Below, one piece after another: positions 6,888-12,698 of a stretch of 12,698 nt of DNA. This stretch comes from Deltaproteobacteria bacterium UBA2957 (GTDB taxonomy: Bacteria; Myxococcota_A; UBA796). Position numbers and translations under genes: made by a program. The stretch's first letter is position 1, and each line of letters opens with the position of its first letter. The stretch covers positions 1 through 12,698 of the forward strand of contig DEBL01000339.1 of NCBI GenBank assembly GCA_002348535.1. The letters run 5' to 3'. The notes under the pieces are model-generated. The model searched no databases. It worked only from the letters and a program-made list of their open reading frames with translations, and was not told the DNA's origin.

Positions 6888-8695
6888 CTGTCGTCTCCCA
6901 CCTTTAAAACAGCAAGAAACGCTTCCTGTGGGATTTCCACGTTGCCGATGGCCTTCATCCGCTTCTTGCCGTCCTTCTGTTTCTGCAGCAACTTCCGCTT
7001 GCGACTGATATCGCCGCCATAGCACTTCGCTGTGACGTCCTTCCGCATCGCCTTCACCGTTGTCCGAGAAATCACTTTGTTCCCGAGCGCGGCTTGCACT
7101 GCAACGTCCCACATTTGGCGTGGAATGAACTCTTTCAGTCGCTTGGTCAGTCCCTGCCCTTTGTAGAACGCTTGGTCCCGGTGGCAGATGGTGGACAATG
7201 CATCCACATTTTCTCCATTGACCTTGATGTCCAACCGAACAAGGTCACCCTTCTGCCAGTCTTGAACCTCGTAATCCATCGAGGCGTAGCCGCGGGAGAC
7301 GCTCTTGAGGCGGTCAAAGAAATCGAACACCACCTCAGCGTAGGGGAGCGAATAGGTCAGCATCACACGCCCCGGACCGGTGTATTCGAACCCTTGCTGA
7401 ATTCCGCGACGCGTCTGGCACAGGTTCATCAGGGCGCCCACGTGCGCCTCAGGGGTGTGCAACACAACCTTGGCAAACGGCTCCATAAGGTCTTGAATTT
7501 CTTGAGGCGGAGGCAGTTTACTGGGCGAGTGAATCTCCAACTCTTGGCCAGCCTTTGTCTTGACCTTGTAGACCACGCTTGGGCTCGTGGTGATGAGGTT
7601 CAACCCGTACTCGCGCTCAAGTCGCTCCTGCACGATCTCCATGTGAAGCAGCCCCAAGAACCCGCACCGAAATCCAAACCCAAGAGCATCCGAGGTCTCG
7701 GGCTGATAGTTGAACGCCGCATCGTTGAGCTGGAGCTTCTCCAGCGCATCCCGAAGGTCATCGTGGTCTTTGGAATCCACGGGATAAATGCCCGAAAACA
7801 CCATCGGCTTGCATTCTTCAAAGCCGTCCAAGGGCTCAGCGGCTGGCCTGTCCTTGTGGGTCACGGTGTCCCCCACTCGCGCATCAGCCAACTGCTTGAT
7901 TCCCGCGATCATGAAGCCCACCTCGCCGGCAGAAAGGTACTCTTGTTCCTTCATGTCCGGGGCAAACACGCCGACCTTGGTGACTTCATACTGAACTTCC
8001 GCACCCATGAGGGATACCTTCTCGCCCCTCTTCAGTTGCCCATCCATGACCCTCAACAACACAACAACGCCTACATAGGGGTCAAACCAGGAGTCAACAA
8101 TCAAGGCCTTCAGCGGCGACTCCCGGCAACCCTCCGGCGGGGGCACGTGCTTCACAATTGCCTCGAGCACTGCGTCTACACCAACCCCGGTCTTCGCGCT
8201 GACCGGAAGGGCATACTCGATCTCCAGCCCGATGCCGTCGGCGATCTGCTCGAGCACTCCATCAACATCCGCGCTGGGCAGGTCAACCTTGTTCACCACG
8301 GGCAGGATCTCTGCATCCTGCTCGAGGGCTAGATAAACATTGCTAAGGGTCTGCGCTTCCACGCCCTGTGTCGCATCAACCACCAAGAGCACGCCCTCGC
8401 ATGCGCTCAGCGAGCGAGAGACCTCGTATGTGAAGTCTACATGTCCGGGTGTGTCAATCAGGTTCAGATAATACGTGTCACCGTCATTGGCGGTGTACTG
8501 CATCACAACCGTCTGCGCCTTGATGGTGATCCCCCGCTCCTGCTCCAACTCCATCCGGTCCAAGTACTGCTCTTTCTGGTCGCGTTCCCCCAACAGTCCC
8601 GAGACCTCCATGAGGCGGTCGGCGAGCGTGGACTTGCCGTGGTCGATGTGCGCGATGATGGCAAAGTTGCGGATTTTATCGATGGGTGGCTGCAT
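6884..8695 (-). CDS. lepA: Elongation factor 4 (LepA)
   Basis: EF4 is a ribosome-associated translational GTPase. The 603-residue length is typical. The GTPase motifs are intact: P-loop AHIDHGKST (15-23), switch I RGITIK (54-59), DTPGH (81-85) and NKVD (135-138). The LepA-specific C-terminal domain is present, with TAKCYGGDISRKRKLLQKQK and a KKRMKAIGNVEIPQEAF ending. ATG 8695 follows the ugd stop by 2 nt, and its stop overlaps the lepB start, so it is embedded in the operon. The lepA-lepB adjacency is widely conserved in proteobacteria. There are no signs of degeneration, in contrast to lepB next to it. Confidence 0.98.
   Translation of the reverse strand: MQPPIDKIRNFAIIAHIDHGKSTLADRLMEVSGLLGERDQKEQYLDRMELEQERGITIKAQTVVMQYTANDGDTYYLNLIDTPGHVDFTYEVSRSLSACEGVLLVVDATQGVEAQTLSNVYLALEQDAEILPVVNKVDLPSADVDGVLEQIADGIGLEIEYALPVSAKTGVGVDAVLEAIVKHVPPPEGCRESPLKALIVDSWFDPYVGVVVLLRVMDGQLKRGEKVSLMGAEVQYEVTKVGVFAPDMKEQEYLSAGEVGFMIAGIKQLADARVGDTVTHKDRPAAEPLDGFEECKPMVFSGIYPVDSKDHDDLRDALEKLQLNDAAFNYQPETSDALGFGFRCGFLGLLHMEIVQERLEREYGLNLITTSPSVVYKVKTKAGQELEIHSPSKLPPPQEIQDLMEPFAKVVLHTPEAHVGALMNLCQTRRGIQQGFEYTGPGRVMLTYSLPYAEVVFDFFDRLKSVSRGYASMDYEVQDWQKGDLVRLDIKVNGENVDALSTICHRDQAFYKGQGLTKRLKEFIPRQMWDVAVQAALGNKVISRTTVKAMRKDVTAKCYGGDISRKRKLLQKQKDGKKRMKAIGNVEIPQEAFLAVLKVGDDS
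6895..6898 (-). promoter_or_regulatory. Shine-Dalgarno site for the lepB TTG start
   Basis: GGAG on the minus strand lies 7 nt before TTG 6887, inside the last codons of lepA. The frame extends further upstream within lepA without a family-like sequence, so this site and the TTGA overlap decide the start. Confidence 0.6.
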
Positions 8696-8697
8696 GA

Positions 8698-10023
8698 TTA
8701 GCTTCTCGGCGGGTGAACTCGACCTATCCCGTGGTACTCGAATCCGGCCTGAAGGGCCACATCTGGAACAAAAACGTTTCGTCCATCGAACAATACCGGC
8801 TGGCGCATCACCCGCTTGAGTTCTTCAAAATCGGGATTGCGGAACTCACCCCACTCCGTAACGAGCACGACGGCATCGGCGTCTGCTGCCGCCTCTTGAG
8901 CCGACTCGACAAACTCGACCACTCCAGCGACGTCTTGCAGCATCTCCCGAGCCTCCTCAATCCCCTCCGGGTCCGTCGCCCTGACTTCAGCGCCGGCGGC
9001 CACGATTTGGCGGATCAGAACGAGGGATGGAGATTCCCGCACGTCATCGGTACGGGGCTTGAAGGTCAGTCCCCAAACTGCGATTCGGCGACCACGGAGA
9101 TCGCCCCCAAAACGCCCAATTATCTTCTCCCCTAAGATGCGTTTCTGGCGACGATTGATTCGCTCCACCGCATCAGGAATCTCCAAGCAAACGCCCGCCA
9201 CATCGCCCATGTGTTTCAAGGCCCGGATGTCTTTTGGAAAACATGACCCGCCAAACCCCGCACCAGCGAAGAGGAACTTTGGACCAATGCGCGAATCGCT
9301 GCCCGTTCCCAGCCGCACGGCTTCCACATCCGCCCCGACCGACTCGCAGAGGCGCGCGAGCTCGTTCATAAACGAGATTTTCGTCGCCAATAGGGTGTTG
9401 GATGCGTATTTCGTGAGCTCAGCGGACTCGTTGTTCATGAACAAGATGGGTCGACCGGTCCGCACGAGCCCTCCATACAGAGTTTCCATGACATGGCGCG
9501 CCGCCGGGTCAGTGGTGCCGACAACAATGCGATCGGGATGCGTGAAGTCCGCTATCGCTGCCCCCTCCTTGAGAAACTCTGGGTTAGAGACGACGGCCAC
9601 GGGAAAACGGGATTGGTCCTCAACTGTGGCGCGAACCTTGGCGGCCGTTCCGACCGGCACGGTCGACTTGATAACGACCGTAGCCGGCCGGCTCACGTGT
9701 TCCCCGATCGACTTTGCAACGCCGAGAACCGCTGACAAATCCGCCGACCCATCGGCTGCAGATGGCGTACCAACAGCGATAAAAATGACGTCAGCGGACG
9801 CTATCGACGGACCAGCATCGGTGGAAAAATGAATCCGATTCTCTCGGACCACCCGTCGAAGAATATCTTCAAGGCCCGGTTCGTAAATCGGAACAACGCC
9901 ACGGTTTAGACCATCAATCTTTCCCTCGTCCCGGTCAACACAGGTGACCGAGAAGCCTTGGTCGGCGAGGCATGTACCCACAACCAGTCCCACGTAGCCG
10001 GTACCAACCACACAAATCTGCAT
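8698..10023 (-). CDS. ugd: UDP-glucose 6-dehydrogenase
   Basis: The enzyme oxidises UDP-glucose to UDP-glucuronate with two NAD+, supplying precursors for capsule, exopolysaccharide or lipid A modification. The 441-residue protein has an N-terminal Rossmann motif GTGYVG (7-12), Thr121 in KSTVPVG, Glu149 in NPEF, Lys205 and Asn209 in ELTKYASN, and the catalytic Cys261 with Asp265 in GGSCFPKD. The C-terminal UDP-binding domain contains GLTFKPRTDDVRESPS. GGAGG lies about 5 nt before ATG 10023. It is the first gene of the minus-strand run. Other nucleotide-sugar dehydrogenases of this family are possible, but this motif set fits UGDH best. Confidence 0.94.
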   Translation of the reverse strand: MQICVVGTGYVGLVVGTCLADQGFSVTCVDRDEGKIDGLNRGVVPIYEPGLEDILRRVVRENRIHFSTDAGPSIASADVIFIAVGTPSAADGSADLSAVLGVAKSIGEHVSRPATVVIKSTVPVGTAAKVRATVEDQSRFPVAVVSNPEFLKEGAAIADFTHPDRIVVGTTDPAARHVMETLYGGLVRTGRPILFMNNESAELTKYASNTLLATKISFMNELARLCESVGADVEAVRLGTGSDSRIGPKFLFAGAGFGGSCFPKDIRALKHMGDVAGVCLEIPDAVERINRRQKRILGEKIIGRFGGDLRGRRIAVWGLTFKPRTDDVRESPSLVLIRQIVAAGAEVRATDPEGIEEAREMLQDVAGVVEFVESAQEAAADADAVVLVTEWGEFRNPDFEELKRVMRQPVLFDGRNVFVPDVALQAGFEYHGIGRVHPPRS

Positions 10024-10117
10024 TTACCCCTCCATCGTCGGCGACCATCTAAGGGGTTACCGCACCCAGGGCTGAAGAGCCACCCCTCGGGTGTTCCTTA
10101 CCCCGTTCAACCGATCG

Positions 10118-10129
10118 GCCCGCGCGGGC
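10118..10129. repeat. Perfect 12-bp palindrome abutting the rpsT -35
   Basis: GCCCGCGCGGGC is its own reverse complement and ends one base before TTGACA. A second palindrome, CCGATCGG (10111-10118), overlaps its first base. The position would suit an operator, but GC-only palindromes arise easily in GC-rich DNA. Confidence 0.4.
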
Positions 10130-10158
10130 TTGACAGTTTTGCGGTGCCCCGATAGATC
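10130..10158 (+). promoter_or_regulatory. Sigma-70-type promoter for rpsT
   Basis: A perfect -35 TTGACA (10130-10135) is followed by a 17-nt spacer and TAGATC (10153-10158), a weak -10 with 3 of 6 consensus bases. The start point would be near 10165, giving a leader of about 47 nt. Confidence 0.55.
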
Positions 10159-10211
10159 GCGCGGCGAAATCGACGCCAATTCAGGACGTTGATCGAAGTA
10201 TTGGAGCAAAG

Positions 10212-10475
10212 ATGGCTAACATCGCCAGCGCCATCAAGCGGAACCGCCAGAACGCAAAGCGTCGCGCCCACAACCGTCACTATCGCAGCACCATGCGAAC
10301 TCAGATCAAGCGAGTTCGTGCGGCAATCGAGGCGGGTGACAAGGACGCAGCGCAAGCGCTCCTGCCCGGAACCGTCGCCATCATTCAGCGTGTGGCCCAG
10401 AAGGGCATCATCCACAAGCGGAATGCTGCACGACGCGTCAGCCGCCTGAACAAGGCCATTCAAGCAATCGGCTAA
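10212..10475 (+). CDS. rpsT: 30S ribosomal protein S20
   Basis: S20 is a primary 16S rRNA-binding protein of the small subunit. The 87-residue, highly basic protein has the hallmark start MANIASAIKRNRQNAKRR and the family ending IHKRNAARRVSRLNKAI. GGAG lies 5 nt before ATG 10212. It is transcribed alone on the plus strand from its own promoter and ends at a strong hairpin terminator 22 nt after the stop. Proximity of rpsT to holA, here convergent, is seen in several proteobacterial groups. Confidence 0.98.
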   Translation: MANIASAIKRNRQNAKRRAHNRHYRSTMRTQIKRVRAAIEAGDKDAAQALLPGTVAIIQRVAQKGIIHKRNAARRVSRLNKAIQAIG

Positions 10476-10496
10476 CAGTCGAACATCCAAACTGCT

Positions 10497-10525
10497 AAGC
10501 CCGCACGGTTAAGACGTGCGGGCTT
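10497..10525 (+). terminator. Intrinsic terminator of rpsT
   Basis: AAGCCCGCACG and CGTGCGGGCTT form an 11-bp perfect stem around the 7-nt loop GTTAAGA. A T-rich, interrupted stretch follows on the plus strand (10526-10549). The convergent holA stop is at 10550, so the hairpin could also slow transcription from that side, though the minus-strand side has no clear T-run. Confidence 0.85.
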
Positions 10526-10549
10526 CGTGTGTTTGTGTCGTTTTGTTTG

Positions 10550-11518
10550 CTACCCCGCCACGAGTCCGAGCAACAATCCCTCGAACACTCGCCGGTCGCC
10601 TGCACGAGACCGATTCAGTTCGCCATTCGCCTGTGCGAGTTTGTCAATCATCCGCGGCGCATCAATTGGGCGATGACGCAACGCGTCTTGGGCCGCATTG
10701 AGCTTTCGGCGCGGCATCCGGATGCCGACGTCCATCGGGTTTACTCGAGTACGCATGCATTCTTGGATGGTGATGAGTTGCCTCATTTGCCAAGCAATCA
10801 TCGCCATCAGGCGGTGCGTGGCCTCCCCCGTCTCCAACATTCTATGGGCTGCAACCAGCGCCCGGTCCGCATCGCGTCGCACCACGGCGTCCGTGAGGTC
10901 CCAAATCACGGCCTCCGCAACCAAACTGCAGACGGCCTCAACGTCGGTCGTGCTAATCGTTCCCTCGCCGCCCGCAAACGCAATCACCTTGTTCATTTCG
11001 GTCTGCACGCGGCCCAAATCCGTGCCCACCAACTCAACGACCAAGTCTGCGGCTGCTGGCGCGAGGCGCATGCCGGCCTCTTCAGCCATGTTAGCGGCGA
11101 ACCGACGAGGGTCTTGATCGGCGGTCTTGAAACGCTCTACACGCCCCACCTTCTTGATGGCGGCTTCTAACCGTCGGGCGCGGTCCACTCCGCCCGAAGC
11201 GGGTGCATTTTTCGTACCGGATAGAATCAGCACAGTCGTCGGATTCGGGCGCTTGGCATAGTTCAGCAAGTCATCAAGAAGCTCGATGGGGGCCGCCTCC
11301 ATCTCCCGAACCACAACCACTCGATGGTTGGCCATCATCGGTACCGTCTTCGCCACCTCGACGGCTCGCTCGGCTCCGTCGGCCGCCGTGAATACGGCAT
11401 GATTGAAGCTCGACGGTGTGCCATCGAACACCGCTGCGACCAACTCTTCGACAGCCCGTTTGCGACCCACCGTCTCGTCGCCGAGAAAGAGAACCACGGA
11501 CGGAAAGGCCTCACTCAT
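10550..11518 (-). CDS. holA: DNA polymerase III subunit delta
   Basis: Delta is the clamp-opening subunit of the DNA polymerase III clamp loader. The protein has about 322 residues from ATG 11518, and a GTG at 11533 would add five. It shows the family layout. An N-terminal AAA-like domain has FLGDETVGRKRAVEELV and a VVVVREME strand, without a functional Walker A, as expected for delta. A helical middle segment contains LVELVGTDLGRVQTEMNKV. The C-terminal domain has MIAWQMRQLITIQE and ends with EGLLLGLV. The ATG lies within the end of the upstream lipoprotein gene (8-nt overlap), with AGGTG close before it. The lptE-holA neighbourhood matches other Gram-negatives and supports both calls. Confidence 0.92.
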   Translation of the reverse strand: MSEAFPSVVLFLGDETVGRKRAVEELVAAVFDGTPSSFNHAVFTAADGAERAVEVAKTVPMMANHRVVVVREMEAAPIELLDDLLNYAKRPNPTTVLILSGTKNAPASGGVDRARRLEAAIKKVGRVERFKTADQDPRRFAANMAEEAGMRLAPAAADLVVELVGTDLGRVQTEMNKVIAFAGGEGTISTTDVEAVCSLVAEAVIWDLTDAVVRRDADRALVAAHRMLETGEATHRLMAMIAWQMRQLITIQECMRTRVNPMDVGIRMPRRKLNAAQDALRHRPIDAPRMIDKLAQANGELNRSRAGDRRVFEGLLLGLVAG

Positions 11519-11981
11519 CTTCACCTCGGTCACCCGTCAATAACCACTCGACGGCATCCAATGCCAACGTGGACGACAACCCATCAAAAGCGGACGCACG
11601 CGCGGCTTGGCCTTGGATATCATCGATCACTGTGTAGCTGCGTTCCGAAGAAAACTGTGCGCTGCGGCCCTCGGTTCGAACACTGATCTGCAACCGCGCA
11701 GCGAACGTCTGGCCGGCTGGACTGGCGCTGGTGGCTTGAACGGCAGCAGCCAGCACAGCAACGTCAATCACAGGCGCGCCAGATTCCGCGAACGCGGCCC
11801 GCTCAGTGAGCGCAGCCGCCACGCCGCTTCTGATCGCTTCCTCGAGTCCAGCCTCAGATGTCGAAGACACCACCTGCCCCAATGCGTACACCGAACTGGT
11901 TGCCGGAGTGCGGCCCGCACGGCACCCAACCAACAACATGCACCCAACCATCAGCCAGTTGACAGGGAAAGTCCGGACCAT
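11511..11981 (-). CDS. LptE-like outer-membrane lipoprotein (tentative)
   Basis: This 156-residue protein begins with a lipoprotein signal peptide: Arg3, a hydrophobic stretch, and the lipobox LVGC with the lipidated cysteine at residue 20. AGGAGG lies 6 nt before ATG 11981. LptE is the lipoprotein plug of the LptD lipopolysaccharide translocon. The evidence for LptE is positional (directly upstream of and overlapping holA, as in many Gram-negatives) plus a segment EAGLEEAIRSGVAAALTERA (about 44-63) that resembles the LptE region after its first strand. Overall similarity is weak, and the classic GCGYxL start is replaced by GCRAGRTP. It could be another small lipoprotein; the lipoprotein call is much firmer than LptE. 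Confidence 0.68.
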   Translation of the reverse strand: MVRTFPVNWLMVGCMLLVGCRAGRTPATSSVYALGQVVSSTSEAGLEEAIRSGVAAALTERAAFAESGAPVIDVAVLAAAVQATSASPAGQTFAARLQISVRTEGRSAQFSSERSYTVIDDIQGQAARASAFDGLSSTLALDAVEWLLTGDRGEDE

Positions 11982-12033
11982 CAGAATCCTCCTACGCTCA
12001 CTAAAGCCGTTAACGGATCTTCAGGGAGGCACC
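11982..12033. promoter_or_regulatory. Short divergent spacer with CCGTTAACGG palindrome
   Basis: Only 52 bp separate two divergent start codons, and both ends are taken up by Shine-Dalgarno sites (AGGAGG leftward, GGGAGG rightward). A perfect 10-bp palindrome, CCGTTAACGG, sits in the centre at 12007-12016 and is a candidate operator. At least one of the promoters must reach into a neighbouring gene. Confidence 0.45.
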
Positions 12034-12698
12034 ATGATGCTCACACTGATTGCCCTGCTTGCTGGGGGCCCCGCACTCGCCCAATCCTCAGGCGGCGATG
12101 ACGGTCCATTCACCACAGCCCGCCGGGCTGGAACCCAAGAGCAAGACCTGCCGGTCAAGCGAGAACATCTGTACGAGGTAAACATTCGCACCCGATACCT
12201 CAGCGTGCCGAATTCCATCCTCGACATTTGGTTCTTTGATAACGACAGCGATGGCGCGAACCCATACCCTCGGCCAAAGGTTCGGGCCTATACGGCCGGG
12301 ATCGAATTTGTGACCAAGAAAGAGCCCGCGAACTGGATTTTCTACTTCGAGTATTTGGGAAATCTCATGCAAGAGGGCTACTGGGATGATGTGGAGCGAC
12401 CAGCCTCACACGAGGATGGAGACTGGGTCAGGCCCGACGGCATTGGCATGCTCGTCCTCGGGGCCAACTACGGCTACAGCCTCAAGGCCACCGATTGGTG
12501 GAGCTTTGTGTTCGGAGGCGGTGTTGGCGTCGGTGTGATGACCGGGGAACTCACTCGATGGGGACCCGGTGGAAGTCAAGCGACACGCGACGGAGACTGC
12601 TTGCCCGAGAGCCCCGCCTATATACGTAAGGACACATGTCCCGAGGACGGCACGACCGATGTGCCGAAGGTTCTCCCGATGATTGACCTCACCCTCAG
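12034..12698 (+). CDS. Secreted, possibly outer-membrane beta-barrel protein (3' end outside window)
   Basis: The frame is open from ATG 12034 (or ATG 12037) to the window edge, 221 codons without a stop. GGGAGG precedes it, with 4 nt to the first ATG and 7 nt to the second. A signal peptide is visible: a hydrophobic core, then ALA|Q with predicted cleavage after residue 16. It has almost no positive charge before the core, which is unusual. The mature part is rich in Tyr, Trp and Phe in alternating strand-like segments (WIFYFEYLGNLM, LVLGANYGYSL, WWSFVFGGGVGVGVM), the look of an outer-membrane beta-barrel. A loop near the right edge has two cysteines about 12 residues apart. I do not recognise the family. 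Barrel topology is an inference from composition. Confidence 0.75.
   Translation, partial: MMLTLIALLAGGPALAQSSGGDDGPFTTARRAGTQEQDLPVKREHLYEVNIRTRYLSVPNSILDIWFFDNDSDGANPYPRPKVRAYTAGIEFVTKKEPANWIFYFEYLGNLMQEGYWDDVERPASHEDGDWVRPDGIGMLVLGANYGYSLKATDWWSFVFGGGVGVGVMTGELTRWGPGGSQATRDGDCLPESPAYIRKDTCPEDGTTDVPKVLPMIDLTL

Larger units (their letters stand above)
10024..10211. promoter_or_regulatory. Divergent promoter region between ugd and rpsT
   Basis: No gene is visible in these 188 bp. They should hold promoters for both the minus-strand operon and rpsT. Only the rpsT side shows a convincing element. Short palindromes are also present, including CACCC/GGGTG and the one listed at 10118-10129. Confidence 0.6.

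Noticed and set aside
6888..7112. Longer N-terminus for the lepB-like protein
   Set aside because: The extra residues are an out-of-frame reading of the lepA 3' end, are not signal-peptidase-like, and TTG 6887 has a good ribosome-binding site.
7094..8332. A 412-codon open frame on the plus strand
   Set aside because: It lies wholly inside lepA on the other strand. The lepA frame is an unmistakable full-length EF4, and the antisense frame resembles no protein family.
9059..9832. A 257-codon plus-strand frame
   Set aside because: It is antisense to ugd, whose catalytic motifs span the same bases.
10024..10100. Riboswitch or structured ncRNA in the ugd leader
   Set aside because: Only short hairpins are seen (GGCT/AGCC, CACCC/GGGTG), and nothing matches a riboswitch class I know.
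1..12698. Mobile element, CRISPR array, or tRNA/rRNA
   Set aside because: I see no transposase, regularly spaced repeats, terminal inverted repeats or cloverleaf sequence. The window is almost fully accounted for by chromosomal genes.

Overview
This is a GC-rich, tightly packed Gram-negative chromosomal segment of housekeeping genes. The pairing of an LptE-like lipoprotein gene with holA, a lipobox, and a secreted beta-barrel-like protein indicate an outer membrane. The lepA-lepB-DUF4845-like order and the pyrR-pyrB-pyrC' order recall proteobacterial genomes. A deltaproteobacterial-type lineage (Myxococcota or Bradymonadota-like) is my best guess, but this is inference only. I see no mobile element, CRISPR array, tRNA or rRNA.

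Layout. Positions 1-10023 hold nine minus-strand genes spaced like one long operon. In transcription order they are ugd (UDP-glucose 6-dehydrogenase), lepA (EF4 GTPase), a lepB-like gene, a one-TM DUF4845-like protein, pyrR, pyrB, a pyrC-like gene, greA, and a recG-like gene that runs off the left edge. Several junctions overlap by a few bases (lepA/lepB, pyrR/pyrB, pyrB/pyrC'). Positions 10024-10211 are a divergent promoter region. Then come rpsT (S20, plus strand) with a strong hairpin terminator, holA and an LptE-like lipoprotein gene (minus strand), a 52-bp divergent spacer with a perfect palindrome, and the 5' part of a secreted, probably outer-membrane protein (plus strand) that runs off the right edge.

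Main observation. Three enzymes in the nine-gene run have lost catalytic residues but keep open, full-length, recognisable frames. The RecG-like protein has altered versions of nearly all helicase motifs (Walker A GEVGTDKH, DEQH box changed to EERN, motif VI RGHVGQG). The LepB-like protein has Gly and Tyr where signal peptidase I has its Ser/Lys dyad. The dihydroorotase-like protein lacks the HxH metal ligands and two other ligand histidines. Their neighbours (GreA, PyrB, LepA, UGDH) keep their key residues. PyrR keeps its PRPP loop but lacks several residues reported to bind RNA in Bacillus PyrR. An inactive DHOase beside ATCase is a known arrangement, in which PyrC' is a structural partner of PyrB in Pseudomonas. 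I know of no described inactive RecG-like protein, so that is the strongest candidate for something new here.
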